Below are positions 25,165 through 39,500 of a DNA stretch of 64,000 nt, piece by piece; within the stretch, counting starts at the first letter, position 1; every line of letters begins with the position of its first letter. The translations under genes were made by a program, and so were the position numbers. The DNA is from Heterodera schachtii (lineage: Eukaryota; Nematoda; Chromadorea; Rhabditida; Heteroderidae). The stretch lies in NCBI GenBank assembly GCA_023374025.1, contig SIJG01000025.1, positions 62,001-126,000 on the forward strand. The letters run 5' to 3'. The notes under the pieces are model-generated. The model was not told the DNA's origin. It saw only the letters and a list, made by a program, of their open reading frames with translations, and did no database searches.

Positions 25165-28100
25165 ATGAATGCCATTCCAAGAAAAATGTTATTTTTATTT
25201 TATTTTCAAATTTCAACAATTTTATCTGACCAATTTTGTCGAAATTTTAACATTAAATCAATGAAAAAATTGACTTATACTTCAGCCCAATGGAATATGC
25301 CAATTGAAATTAAAGTTGCAGCTGATCAATTAGGTGCAGGAGCATCGGGACAAGTAAGAACATTAAGAATTAATTAAATTAATATGGCATAAGTCAATTA
25401 ATTGTATCATTGGTTCAATAATTACAAGATAATTAAGTATGATAACAATATTTAGCTACTTATAATCAACATGACGAACAAATTTTTTTAGATTTTCATT
25501 GGCTACACCGGAAAAAAAAGTGGGCAAAATCTGCCGAAACAGAAATGTGTTGCCATAAAATTGTACGGCAATAATCAAAGACATTTTTATAATGGCACAA
25601 ATGTTTTGAGAAAATTAAAGCATTTTGATGCAAAAAATGAGCACATTGTCAACATGATGGACTAGTAAAATAAAATATTAAATTAGCATTAAAAAATAAT
25701 TTAAATTTACCATTTTTAGTGGCCAAATTATGCCAAATCAAATTTTACCTTTGGGGTTTTTGACCATTTTGGAGCTGGGCCAAATGAGCTTGGACCAAGA
25801 ATTGCAACGTGGTAAAACAAAAAGATCAAAGAATCAACTGATCACTATGGTAAAAGATATTGTGAGCACTTTGGATGTTTTGCACAAAGGTTATTAACTA
25901 ATTAGTTTATTAATTAATTATTAATTAATTGTCAATAATCGAGTTAACGATTCTAAATTAAAATTATTCAATTAATGTGAATAATATGAAAAACTGTTCA
26001 AAGACAAAATAACGGTGCGGCATACTATAGTCTGGCCGCTATAATCTGAGCCAAGTTTAAAGCGTCATAACTTTTTTCTCAGCTGGCCAAATTTTATAAA
26101 TTTGGCATCATCCGAAAGCTCTTCATGTTTAGAAGCGAAGCTTTTGATAGGGTATATCTAAGAGATTGAACAGCTTATTAAAAAAAAGTCAGAATTTTTG
26201 CATATTTTTGCTTATAACTTTTTTATATCTCGGTATATCTTTGTGTCTTTTGGAAAGCCAATAGAGCTTGTTAAGAGAATTCGAATGATCCAAGTTTTTT
26301 GGATTTGGTCAACAAATAAAAAAGTTATGATGCTCTACACTTAAAATAATTAATTATTTTAAATTTATTTCTGTCTGATCCGTTCCCTACATATTTTGTT
26401 GAAATTAATTTTAATTTTCTTATTTAAGTTGCAATGCATTTGGACTTCAAGCCGTTAAATTTGTTGTTATTTAAAAAACTCAGTCTTTTTTCAACCACAG
26501 ATGTAACAACAAAATTGACCGATTTTGATGGTAATTAAGGCCTAATTAATTAATTCGGCTTTTGATTAAAATAGTGTAACATCATTGAATTAAATAATTC
26601 ATATCCATTATTATTAATGATGTATTATGATTATGATTGAATTCAAAAATAAACTTATATTTCGTCAATCATTTTTTAATAAATTTTATTTAGTATTAAT
26701 TAATAAATTAAGGTTGTATCTTTTATGATGACGAATACCATCGAACTGGAAAAATTGATCCTAATTCTTTGATCGTCACATTTCTTTATACTGCGCCTGA
26801 ACTATTAATGGTTATCCATTTTTAATTAAAAAACTACCGTATTCCATTTAAAGCAAGCCCAGAAACTGTAGAAAAAAGGGCGCTTTTCAACTCGTTACAT
26901 AATCATAAATTCAACATTAAAATTTATTTTTTTTTTGCATTTTATTTATCGAAATTTTAAAATTTATTACAAATATTTTAATTTTTTTAAAGCAAAGAAA
27001 CTTCCAAGATCCAACAGAAGGCATATTGAACAAAATTGTTGAAAGAATTATTTCAGGAGTCAGTGGAATGGCCGGCATAGATGGAATAACTGTATGCATT
27101 AAATCTAACATTAAAAAATATATAAATATAATTAATAAATTTCCAAAGCAATAAAATTTTGGTATAATCAAAATTAAATTTAGTTTAATTCATATATAAA
27201 ATAAATTATATTTTAGAAATGATATGTTCTTATAATTTATAAGAAGATAAAAAAAAGAATTAATATATGTTTTTATGAAATTATAGGTTTTTAGGTGTAG
27301 TTCGCATTGCTAAATACCCAAAATGCATCCTAAAATTCGATTTGATTTAAAAAATTTTCAGGTGACTCCAAAAATGGACATTTGGTCGGCTGGGATTACG
27401 ATATATGAAATTATTTTCTCCAATTATTTTGTCATTGAAACAAATGCAATGACAATCAATCAAGGGGATTTATGGGTAAAAAAGAATTTAAAAAGTTATT
27501 TAATATTTATTTTCAGCCAAATTTGGCAAACAAAATGACACAAATTGGCGAATTGTACCGCAGTGCCAAATTGTTTGAGAACCCTTCCGCTGTAACACCA
27601 CAATTATTTGCCAAGCTTGATTTGCCAAATGAAAATTGGAATCCCGGCAGCAAGGATTGGTGGAAGCGATATTCGGGAGTGATCTTGAATATTCTCGACA
27701 TATGGGGCACACATGGAATGCCAGAAATTGCCTGCCTATTAGGCGTAAGTGTGGGAATTTTAATGAAAAAAGTAGCCAAAATTTTTATTTTTATTCATTT
27801 AATTAGTATATGTGGCAGGTATGGCACTGGATTCCGATTTCGGCATTTTTGGAGGTGGAATTCCTATTTGCGGCCTCAAAAAACTTATTAGGGCCTCGGA
27901 ATGTCATCCCTGCATACATAAATGCATATTTCGCCATTTGAGCTAATGGTTATTCCCTGCAGATTTATGACAATTTTTACAATTTCAGAACATGTTGGAT
28001 GTGAACCCAGAAAAGCGGATGACCGCCAAAGGGATCATCGATTATTTGGATGGCAAATGCCGACCGATGCCACCGAAATTGGCATTGTTCGGCAACATGA

Positions 28101-28285
28101 CGGCTGATCAGATACAAAATTTGTTGAACCCCGAAATTGATCGTTTGAAAAGGCTCGGAACAAAAAAAAGTGATCGATATTATAAATTGTTAAAGAAAGT
28201 TGGGGAAAATTTGGCCAAAGCAAAGAAAGCGGAGGAGGAATTTCGTCAAAAATTGGCCACACGACAATTCATCTGTGAACTGTAA
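25165..28285 (+). CDS. Secreted protein kinase-like protein, copy 2 (9 exons)
   Basis: Exons: 25165-25353, 25492-25664, 25720-25889, 26429-26530, 26713-26810, 26993-27091, 27362-27475, 27517-27744, 27989-28285, giving 489 residues. It is nearly identical to copy 1: the signal peptide is two residues shorter, and a handful of changes fall in the last two exons (for example KRYSG for TRYSG, GTHGMP for STHGMP, DGKCRP for DDKCRP). Kinase motifs, including HLDFKPLN and DFD, are unchanged. All exon-intron junctions are conserved. The duplicated block reaches from about 24948 to 28560, about 8.7 kb downstream of copy 1 in the same orientation. Conservation of the reading frame with few replacements suggests both copies are expressed. 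Confidence 0.82.
26060..26345. mobile_element. Intronic inverted-repeat element in kinase copy 2
   Basis: This is the duplicate of the element at 17385-17690, at the same intron position. Confidence 0.45.
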
Positions 28286-28605
28286 AATTTCCATTTTCAT
28301 ATCATTTAAGGCTTTTTCTTTTTGTAAGATAAATTTTCTTGCATGATTTCATAATAGTTAATTCCGGACAATTGGTCAGTGGACAATCGGTCAGAAAAAT
28401 TGTATTCAAAAAGACGAATTTAAAAAATAAGCGACGAAATAATTTAATAAAAGTTAAACAATTAATTGTAAGAGTGGGTTGAAAAAGATTTTAAACAGCT
28501 TTATAATTTTCTTGAAAATGACTTAAATATAAATAAATATTTAATAAACTTTCAAAAAGACTTTTTATAAAATTAAGCACAAATTCACGCACAAAAATCT
28601 ACACA

Positions 28606-29170
28606 AAGTCGGGGTCCTCAAATGTCGGGTCCTAAAATGTGGAGTCATCAAATGTCGTGATCCTCAAATGTCGGGTCCCAAATGTCGGGTCCTCAAAGTC
28701 CGGGTCCTCAAAAGTCGGGACCCTCAAATGTTAGGTCCTAAAATGCGGAGTCCTCAAAAGTCGGGATCCTCAAATGTCGGGTCCCAAATGTCGGGTGCTC
28801 AAAAGTCCGGGTCCTCAAAAGTCGGGACCCTCAAATGTCAGGTCCTAAAATGTGGAGTCCTCAAAAGTCGTGATCCTCAAATCTCGGGTGTCATGTGTCT
28901 GGATATACAAAGTCGGGATCCTCAAATGACTGGTCCTCAAAAGTCGGGACGCTCAAGAGTCGGGACCATAAAATGTCGGGTCATCAAAAATCGAGTTCCT
29001 CTAATATTGGGTCCTCAAGTGTCGGGTCCTCAAATCTCGGTTCCGCAAATGTCGGTCGGATCCTCAAAAGTCGGGGTCTCAAAAGTCGGGATCCTCAAAT
29101 GTCGGTTCCCAAATGTCGGGTCCTCAAAAATCGGGACCTCATCTCGAGTCTTCCAAGGTCAAATCCTCAA
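28606..29170. repeat. Degenerate short-period minisatellite, CTCAAAAGTCGGGTC-like
   Basis: It is a run of 14-17-base units such as CTCAAATGTCGGGTC and CTCAAAAGTCGGGAC. The reading frame at 28668-29174 stays open only because the unit lacks stop codons, so no protein is called. It lies just after the kinase copy 2 block. Confidence 0.85.
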
Positions 29171-29639
29171 ATGAGGTATCCATTTGTATTCGATTCACGA
29201 AAATTCTTAGACTGTTTAATAAGGAAATAAGAATTTGGAGTGGTTAATTTTTGGGTGTTCCAGCCAAAGTAATGACTAAAATAAAAATGAAATTTGATGA
29301 CAAATATAATATAACTTAAATTTTACATTTCGCAAATGTCCCGCGGGCCAGGATGGGAATTTCATCGATATTTTGTGAGTAAAACAATGTGCCATATAAT
29401 TCAAATCAGAAAACGGCATTTTGAATGAATGGGGACAGGATTTCCGGGACAAATATCCCGATTCTGATCAAAAGAATTGTCGGCCTCCCAATTTTGAAAA
29501 AAAAAAAAAATTTATTGCTCGAAAAGGTATCGAAAAGATTTAAAAATGTAAATACTCGAGTCGAGAGCCGAGAGTCTCATTCAATCGTATAATTTGGACA
29601 GGAAAAAACGGAAAGTCTATGTCATATCCGCCTCATTTG

Positions 29640-30130
29640 TCAGCTTCCGCATTCCTCTTGTGTTTGGAACAAACAGTAAAAATTAAAATCAATATTCTAG
29701 TTCCAATTAATTAATTAAATGTTTTAATAATTAGAATCAATTCAAATATATTCTGACTAGTCATTGCATTTGGGACTCAGAATTTCAATAGTAAATAAAA
29801 ATTTTAAATAATATAAAAACCTATATAATTTATTAAAATATAATTAACAAAGATAGTAAATTTTAAGACAAATCATCTTCATTATCTACACATGGAAGAC
29901 AATTCCTGAATAGTAAAATTTTAAAAATAATAATTTTAATTCTGATTAATTTAAATTTAGAAGATAATTCTTCCTCTTCTGTATTTGGAACAAACAGTAA
30001 AATTTAAAAAAACAATATTCTAATTAATTCCCATTAATTAATTAAATGTTTTAATAATTATAATCAAAAATTAACCAAATATATTCTGACTCGTTATTTG
30101 CCTTTGGGACTCAGAATTTCAATAGTAAAT
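29640..30130 (+). pseudogene. Decayed mini-exon array related to the 42.6-45.4 kb gene
   Basis: Four exon-like units remain. 29961-29996 is a perfect 36-base unit after TTTAG, reading DNSSSSVFGTN. 29868-29912 is a 45-base unit in the same phase as the penultimate-type exon at 44381. TCATTGCATTTGGGACTCAG near 29762 is a 30-base unit followed by a GTAAAT donor, and a second copy near 30090 has lost its acceptor. There is no signal-peptide exon or Cys-rich last exon. The downstream sequence to about 30580 matches 45850-46310, downstream of the intact gene. Confidence 0.65.
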
Positions 30131-30584
30131 AAAAATTTTAAATAATATAAAAATTCATAGCATTTATTAAATCAAAAGATAGTTTTGCTTAAAATTAGTT
30201 ACCATCTTTACCCAAAATATTTTGCTGCAAAATTTGTAGTTTTTTTTTTCTAAAACATTTTCCGTGGCCATATGTTTTTTTTTATAAATATTGAAAAAAA
30301 TTCATCCCCATTTATTTTTCCGATTGTTCTCACAGTATTAATTTATTTTTTTGGTTATTTTGTTTTACATATTTATTTCTTAATTTAGTTAGATTTGTTC
30401 TTATTAATTATGATCAAAATTATTTTACACTTTCACATTTCTAGAGTTGAACAAGGCAAATTTCTTATATTCTGGATTTTTTTTAGGAATTTATAAGCAC
30501 TTAAAATTTATTCGAAAATTGTAATTTTTGGCAAAAAAATTTAGTATAATGAATTTTTGTAATTGTGAAGGTAAATCTTGAGAA

Positions 30585-33500
30585 AGAGGGCTTTCATTGC
30601 CAAATTTGGAATGATATACTTAAAGAGTAGAGGGCGCGACCTTTTGATTGCCAAATTTGGCATGATATTTTAAAAGTAGGAGTAATGGCTTTTGATTGCC
30701 AAATTTAGCATGATATCCTTAAAGATTAGAGGGCGCGACCTTTTGATTGCCAAATTTGGCATGATATTTTAAAAGTAGGAGTAATGGCTTTTGATTGCCA
30801 AATTTGGCATGAGATTAGAGGGCGCGACCTTTTGATTGCCAAATTTGGCATGATATTTTAAAAGTAGGAGTAATGGCTTTTGATTGCCAAATTTGGCATG
30901 ATATTTTAAAAGTAGGAGTAATGGCTTTTGATTGCCAAATTTGGCATGATATTTTAAAAATAGGAGTAATGGCTTTTGATTGCCAAATTTAGCATGATAT
31001 CCTTAAAGATTAGAGGGCGCGACCTTTTGATTGCCAAATTTGGCATGATATTTTAAAAGTAGGAGTAATGGCTTTTGATTGCCAAATTTGGCATGAGATT
31101 AGAGGGCGCGACCTTTTGATTGCCAAATTTGGCATGATATTTTAAAAGTAGGAGTAATGGCTTTTGATTGCCAAATTTAGCATGATATCCTTAAAGATTA
31201 GAGGGCGCGACCTTTTGATTGCCAAATTTGGCATGATATTTTAAAAGTAGGAGTAATGGCTTTTGATTGCCAAATTTGGCATGAGATTAGAGGGCGCGAC
31301 CTTTTGATTGCCAAATTTGGCATGATATTTTAAAAGTAGGAGTAATGGCTTTTGATTGCCAAATTTGGCATGATATTTTAAAAGTAGGAGTAATGGCTTT
31401 TGATTGCCAAATTTAGCATGATATCCTTAAAGATTAGAGGGCGCGACCTTTTGATTGCCAAATTTGGCATGATATTTTAAAAGTAGGAGTAATGGCTTTT
31501 GATTGCCAAATTTGGCATGAGATTAGAGGGCGCGACCTTTTGATTGCCAAATTTGGCATGATATTTTAAAAGTAGGAGTAATGGCTTTTGATTGCCAAAT
31601 TTGGCATGATATTTTAAAAGTAGGAGTAATGGCTTTTGATTGCCAAATTTAGCATGATATCCTTAAAGATTAGAGGGCGCGACCTTTTGATTGCCAAATT
31701 TGGCATGATATTTTAAAAGTAGGAGTAATGGCTTTTGATTGCCAAATTTGGCATGAGATTAGAGGGCGCGACCTTTTGATTGCCAAATTTGGCATGAATT
31801 TTAAAAGTAGGAGTAATGGCTTTTGATTGCCAAATTTGGCATGATATTTTAAAAGTAGGAGTAATGGCTTTTGATTGCCAAATTTGGCATGATATTTTAA
31901 AAATAGGAGTAATGGCTTTTGATTGCCAAATTTAGCATGATATCCTTAAAGATTAGAGGGCGCGACCTTTTGATTGCCAAATTTGGCATGATATTTTAAA
32001 AGTAGGAGTAATGGCTTTTGATTGCCAAATTTGGCATGAGATTAGAGGGCGCGACCTTTTGATTGCCAAATTTGGCATGATATTTTAAAAGTAGGAGTAA
32101 TGGCTTTTGATTGCCAAATTTAGCATGATATCCTTAAAGATTAGAGGGCGCGACCTTTTGATTGCCAAATTTGGCATGATATTTTAAAAGTAGGAGTAAT
32201 GGCTTTTGATTGCCAAATTTGGCATGAGATTAGAGGGCGCGACCTTTTGATTGCCAAATTTGGCATGATATTTTAAAAGTAGGAGTAATGGCTTTTGATT
32301 GCCAAATTTGGCATGATATTTTAAAAGTAGGAGTAATGGCTTTTGATTGCCAAATTTAGCATGATATCCTTAAAGATTAGAGGGCGCGACCTTTTGATTG
32401 CCAAATTTGGCATGATATTTTAAAAGTAGGAGTAATGGCTTTTGATTGCCAAATTTGGCATGAGATTAGAGGGCGCGACCTTTTGATTGCCAAATTTGGC
32501 ATGATATTTTAAAAGTAGGAGTAATGGCTTTTGATTGCCAAATTTGGCATGATATTTTAAAAGTAGGAGTAATGGCTTTTGATTGCCAAATTTAGCATGA
32601 TATCCTTAAAGATTAGAGGGCGCGACCTTTTGATTGCCAAATTTGGCATGATATTTTAAAAGTAGGAGTAATGGCTTTTGATTGCCAAATTTGGCATGAG
32701 ATTAGAGGGCGCGACCTTTTGATTGCCAAATTTGGCATGAATTTTAAAAGTAGGAGTAATGGCTTTTGATTGCCAAATTTGGCATGATATTTTAAAAGTA
32801 GGAGTAATGGCTTTTGATTGCCAAATTTGGCATGATATTTTAAAAATAGGAGTAATGGCTTTTGATTGCCAAATTTAGCATGATATCCTTAAAGATTAGA
32901 GGGCGCGACCTTTTGATTGCCAAATTTGGCATGATATTTTAAAAGTAGGAGTAATGGCTTTTGATTGCCAAATTTGGCATGAGATTAGAGGGCGCGACCT
33001 TTTGATTGCCAAATTTGGCATGATATTTTAAAAGTAGGAGTAATGGCTTTTGATTGCCAAATTTAGCATGATATCCTTAAAGATTAGAGGGCGCGACCTT
33101 TTGATTGCCAAATTTGGCATGATATTTTAAAAGTAGGAGTAATGGCTTTTGATTGCCAAATTTGGCATGAGATTAGAGGGCGCGACCTTTTGATTGCCAA
33201 ATTTGGCATGATATTTTAAAAGTAGGAGTAATGGCTTTTGATTGCCAAATTTGGCATGATATTTTAAAAGTAGGAGTAATGGCTTTTGATTGCCAAATTT
33301 AGCATGATATCCTTAAAGATTAGAGGGCGCGACCTTTTGATTGCCAAATTTGGCATGATATTTTAAAAGTAGGAGTAATGGCTTTTGATTGCCAAATTTG
33401 GCATGAGATTAGAGGGCGCGACCTTTTGATTGCCAAATTTGGCATGATATTTTAAAAGTAGGAGTAATGGCTTTTGATTGCCAAATTTGGCATGATATTT

Positions 33501-36500
33501 TAAAAGTAGGAGTAATGGCTTTTGATTGCCAAATTTAGCATGATATCCTTAAAGATTAGAGGGCGCGACCTTTTGATTGCCAAATTTGGCATGATATTTT
33601 AAAAGTAGGAGTAATGGCTTTTGATTGCCAAATTTGGCATGAGATTAGAGGGCGCGACCTTTTGATTGCCAAATTTGGCATGATATTTTAAAAGTAGGAG
33701 TAATGGCTTTTGATTGCCAAATTTGGCATGATATTTTAAAAGTAGGAGTAATGGCTTTTGATTGCCAAATTTGGCATGATATTTTAAAAGTAGGAGTAAT
33801 GGCTTTTGATTGCCAAATTTGGCATGATATCCTTAAAGATTAGAGGGAGCGACGTTTTGATTGCCAAATTTGGCATGATATTTTAAAAGTAGGAGTAATG
33901 GCTTTTGATTGCCAAATTTAGCATGATATCCTTAAAGATTAGAGGGCGCGACCTTTTGATTGCCAAATTTGGCATGATATTTTAAAAGTAGGAGTAATGG
34001 CTTTTGATTGCCAAATTTGGCATGATATTTTAAAAGTAGGAGTAATGGCTTTTGATTGCCAAATTTGGCATAATATTTTAAAAGTAGGAGTAATGGCTTT
34101 TGATTGCCAAATTTGGCATGATATTTTATAAAGTAGGAGTAATGGCTTTTGATTGCCAAATTTGGCATGATATCCTTAAAGATTAGAGGGAACGACCTTT
34201 TGATTGCCAAATTTGGCATGATATTTTAAAAGTAGGAGTAATGGCTTTTGATTGCCAAATTAGCATGATATCCTTAAAGATTAGAGGGCGCGACCTTTTG
34301 ATTGCCAAATTTGGCATGATATTTTAAAAGTAGGAGTAAGGCTTTTGATTGCCAAATTTGGCATGATATTTTATAAAGTAGGAGTAAGGCTTTTGATTGC
34401 CAAATTTGGCATGATATTTTATAAAGTAGGAGTAAGGCTTTTGATTGCCAAATTTGGCATGATATTTTATAAAGTAGGAGTAAGGCTTTTGATTGCCAAA
34501 TTTGGCATGATATTTTAAAAGTAGGAGTAATGGCTTTTGATTGCCAAATTTGGCATGATATTTTAAAAGTAGGAGTAATGGCTTTTGATTGCCAAATTTG
34601 GCATGATATTTTAAAAGTAGGAGTAATGGCTTTTGATTGCCAAATTTGGCATGATATTTTAAAAGTAGGAGTAATGGCTTTTGATTGCCAAATTTGGCAT
34701 GATATTTTAAAAGTAGGAGTAATGGCTTTTGATTGCCAAATTTAGCATGATATCCTTAAAGATTAGAGGGCGCGACCTTTTGATTGCCAAATTTGGCATG
34801 ATATTTTAAAAGTAGGAGTAATGGCTTTTGATTGCCAAATTTGGCATGAGATTAGAGGGCGCGACCTTTTGATTGCCAAATTTGGCATGATATTTTAAAA
34901 GTAGGAGTAATGGCTTTTGATTGCCAAATTTGGCATGATATTTTAAAAGTAGGAGTAATGGCTTTTGATTGCCAAATTTGGCATGATATCCTTAAAGATT
35001 AGAGGGAGCGACGTTTTGATTGCCAAATTTGGCATGATATTTTAAAAGTAGGAGTAATGGCTTTTGATTGCCAAATTTAGCATGATATCCTTAAAGATTA
35101 GAGGGCGCGACCTTTTGATTGCCAAATTTGGCATGATATTTTAAAAGTAGGAGTAATGGCTTTTGATTGCCAAATTTGGCATGATATTTTAAAAGTAGGA
35201 GTAATGGCTTTTGATTGCCAAATTTGGCATAATATTTTAAAAGTAGGAGTAATGGCTTTTGATTGCCAAATTTGGCATGATATTTTATAAAGTAGGAGTA
35301 ATGGCTTTTGATTGCCAAATTTGGCATGATATCCTTAAAGATTAGAGGGAGCGACCTTTTGATTGCCAAATTTGGCATGATATTTTAAAAGTAGGAGTAA
35401 TGGCTTTTGATTGCCAAATTTAGCATGATATCCTTAAAGATTAGAGGGCGCGACCTTTTGATTGCCAAATTTGGCATGATATTTTAAAAGTAGGAGTAAG
35501 GCTTTTGATTGCCAAATTTGGCATGATATTTTATAAAGTAGGAGTAAGGCTTTTGATTGCCAAATTTGGCATGATATTTTATAAAGTAGGAGTAAGGCTT
35601 TTGATTGCCAAATTTGGCATGATATTTTATAAAGTAGGAGTAAGGCTTTTGATTGCCAAATTTGGCATGATATTTTATAAAGTAGGAGTAAGGCTTTTGA
35701 TTGCCAAATTTGGCATGATATTTTAAAAGTAGGAGTAATGGCTTTTGATTGCCAAATTTGGCATGATATTTTAAAAGTAGGAGTAATGGCTTTTGATTGC
35801 CAAATTTGGCATGATATTTTAAAAGTAGGAGTAATGGCTTTTGATTGCCAAATTTGGCATGATATTTTAAAAGTAGGAGTAATGGCTTTTGATTGCCAAA
35901 TTTGGCATGATATTTTAAAAGTAGGAGTAATGGCTTTTGATTGCCAAATTTAGCATGATATCCTTAAAGATTAGAGGGCGCGACCTTTTGATTGCCAAAT
36001 TTGGCATGATATTTTAAAAGTAGGAGTAATGGCTTTTGATTGCCAAATTTGGCATGAGATTAGAGGGCGCGACCTTTTGATTGCCAAATTTGGCATGATA
36101 TTTTAAAAGTAGGAGTAATGGCTTTTGATTGCCAAATTTGGCATGATATTTTAAAAGTAGGAGTAATGGCTTTTGATTGCCAAATTTGGCATGATATTTT
36201 AAAAGTAGGAGTAATGCCTTTTGATTGCCAAATTTGGCATGATATCCTTAAAGATTAGAGGGAGCGACCTTTTGATTGCCAAATTTGGCATGATATTTTA
36301 AAAGTAGGAGTAATGGCTTTTGATTGCCAAATTTAGCATGATATCCTTAAAGATTAGAGGGCGCGACCTTTTGATTGCCAAATTTGGCATGATATTTTAA
36401 AAGTAGGAGTAATGGCTTTTGATTGCCAAATTTGGCATGATATTTTAAAAGTAGGAGTAATGGCTTTTGATTGCCAAATTTGGCATAATATTTTAAAAGT

Positions 36501-39500
36501 AGGAGTAATGGCTTTTGATTGCCAAATTTGGCATGATATTTTATAAAGTAGGAGTAATGGCTTTTGATTGCCAAATTTGGCATGATATTTTATAAAGTAG
36601 GAGTAATGGCTTTTGATTGCCAAATTTGGCATGATATCCTTAAAGATTAGAGGGAACGACCTTTTGATTGCCAAATTTGGCATGATATTTTAAAAGTAGG
36701 AGTAATGGCTTTTGATTGCCAAATTAGCATGATATCCTTAAAGATTAGAGGGCGCGACCTTTTGATTGCCAAATTTGGCATGATATTTTAAAAGTAGGAG
36801 TAAGGCTTTTGATTGCCAAATTTGGCATGATATTTTATAAAGTAGGAGTAAGGCTTTTGATTGCCAAATTTGGCATGATATTTTATAAAGTAGGAGTAAG
36901 GCTTTTGATTGCCAAATTTGGCATGATATTTTATAAAGTAGGAGTAAGGCTTTTGATTGCCAAATTTGGCATGATATTTTAAAAGTAGGAGTAATGGCTT
37001 TTGATTGCCAAATTTGGCATGATATTTTAAAAGTAGGAGTAATGGCTTTTGATTGCCAAATTTGGCATGATATTTTAAAAGTAGGAGTAATGGCTTTTGA
37101 TTGCCAAATTTGGCATGATATTTTAAAAGTAGGAGTAATGGCTTTTGATTGCCAAATTTGGCATGATATTTTAAAAGTAGGAGTAATGGCTTTTGATTGC
37201 CAAATTTAGCATGATATCCTTAAAGATTAGAGGGCGCGACCTTTTGATTGCCAAATTTGGCATGATATTTTAAAAGTAGGAGTAATGGCTTTTGATTGCC
37301 AAATTTGGCATGAGATTAGAGGGCGCGACCTTTTGATTGCCAAATTTGGCATGATATTTTAAAAGTAGGAGTAATGGCTTTTGATTGCCAAATTTGGCAT
37401 GATATTTTAAAAGTAGGAGTAATGGCTTTTGATTGCCAAATTTGGCATGATATCCTTAAAGATTAGAGGGAGCGACGTTTTGATTGCCAAATTTGGCATG
37501 ATATTTTAAAAGTAGGAGTAATGGCTTTTGATTGCCAAATTTAGCATGATATCCTTAAAGATTAGAGGGCGCGACCTTTGATTGCCAAATTTGGCATGAT
37601 ATTTTAAAAGTAGGAGTAATGGCTTTTGATTGCCAAATTTGGCATGATATTTTAAAAGTAGGAGTAATGGCTTTTGATTGCCAAATTTGGCATAATATTT
37701 TAAAAGTAGGAGTAATGGCTTTTGATTGCCAAATTTGGCATGATATTTTATAAAGTAGGAGTAATGGCTTTTGATTGCCAAATTTGGCATGATATCCTTA
37801 AAGATTAGAGGGAGCGACCTTTTGATTGCCAAATTTGGCATGATATTTTAAAAGTAGGAGTAATGGCTTTTGATTGCCAAATTTAGCATGATATCCTTAA
37901 AGATTAGAGGGCGCGACCTTTTGATTGCCAAATTTGGCATGATATTTTAAAAGTAGGAGTAAGGCTTTTGATTGCCAAATTTGGCATGATATTTTATAAA
38001 GTAGGAGTAAGGCTTTTGATTGCCAAATTTGGCATGATATTTTATAAAGTAGGAGTAAGGCTTTTGATTGCCAAATTTGGCATGATATTTTATAAAGTAG
38101 GAGTAAGGCTTTTGATTGCCAAATTTGGCATGATATTTTATAAAGTAGGAGTAAGGCTTTTGATTGCCAAATTTGGCATGATATTTTAAAAGTAGGAGTA
38201 ATGGCTTTTGATTGCCAAATTTGGCATGATATTTTAAAAGTAGGAGTAATGGCTTTTGATTGCCAAATTTGGCATGATATTTTAAAAGTAGGAGTAATGG
38301 CTTTTGATTGCCAAATTTGGCATGATATTTTAAAAGTAGGAGTAATGGCTTTTGATTGCCAAATTTGGCATGATATTTTAAAAGTAGGAGTAATGGCTTT
38401 TGATTGCCAAATTTAGCATGATATCCTTAAAGATTAGAGGGCGCGACCTTTTGATTGCCAAATTTGGCATGATATTTTAAAAGTAGGAGTAATGGCTTTT
38501 GATTGCCAAATTTGGCATGAGATTAGAGGGCGCGACCTTTTGATTGCCAAATTTGGCATGATATTTTAAAAGTAGGAGTAATGGCTTTTGATTGCCAAAT
38601 TTGGCATGATATTTTAAAAGTAGGAGTAATGGCTTTTGATTGCCAAATTTGGCATGATATTTTAAAAGTAGGAGTAATGCCTTTTGATTGCCAAATTTGG
38701 CATGATATCCTTAAAGATTAGAGGGAGCGACCTTTTGATTGCCAAATTTGGCATGATATTTTAAAAGTAGGAGTAATGGCTTTTGATTGCCAAATTTAGC
38801 ATGATATCCTTAAAGATTAGAGGGCGCGACCTTTTGATTGCCAAATTTGGCATGATATTTTAAAAGTAGGAGTAATGGCTTTTGATTGCCAAATTTGGCA
38901 TGATATTTTAAAAGTAGGAGTAATGGCTTTTGATTGCCAAATTTGGCATAATATTTTAAAAGTAGGAGTAATGGCTTTTGATTGCCAAATTTGGCATGAT
39001 ATTTTATAAAGTAGGAGTAATGGCTTTTGATTGCCAAATTTGGCATGATATTTTAAAAGTAGGAGTAATGGCTTTTGATTGCCAAATTTGGCATGATATT
39101 TTAAAAGTAGGAGTAATGGCTTTTGATTGCCAAATTTGGCATGATATCCTTAAAGATTAGAGGGAGCGACGTTTTGATTGCCAAATTTGGCATGATATTT
39201 TAAAAGTAGGAGTAATGGCTTTTGATTGCCAAATTTAGCATGATATCCTTAAAGATTAGAGGGCGCGACCTTTTGATTGCCAAATTTGGCATGATATTTT
39301 AAAAGTAGGAGTAATGGCTTTTGATTGCCAAATTTGGCATGATATTTTAAAAGTAGGAGTAATGGCTTTTGATTGCCAAATTTGGCATAATATTTTAAAA
39401 GTAGGAGTAATGGCTTTTGATTGCCAAATTTGGCATGATATTTTATAAAGTAGGAGTAATGGCTTTTGATTGCCAAATTTGGCATGATATCCTTAAAGAT

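Noticed and set aside
28668..29174. 168-codon open frame with a repetitive product
   Set aside because: It is the translation of a degenerate minisatellite; the unit length is not constant or a multiple of three.
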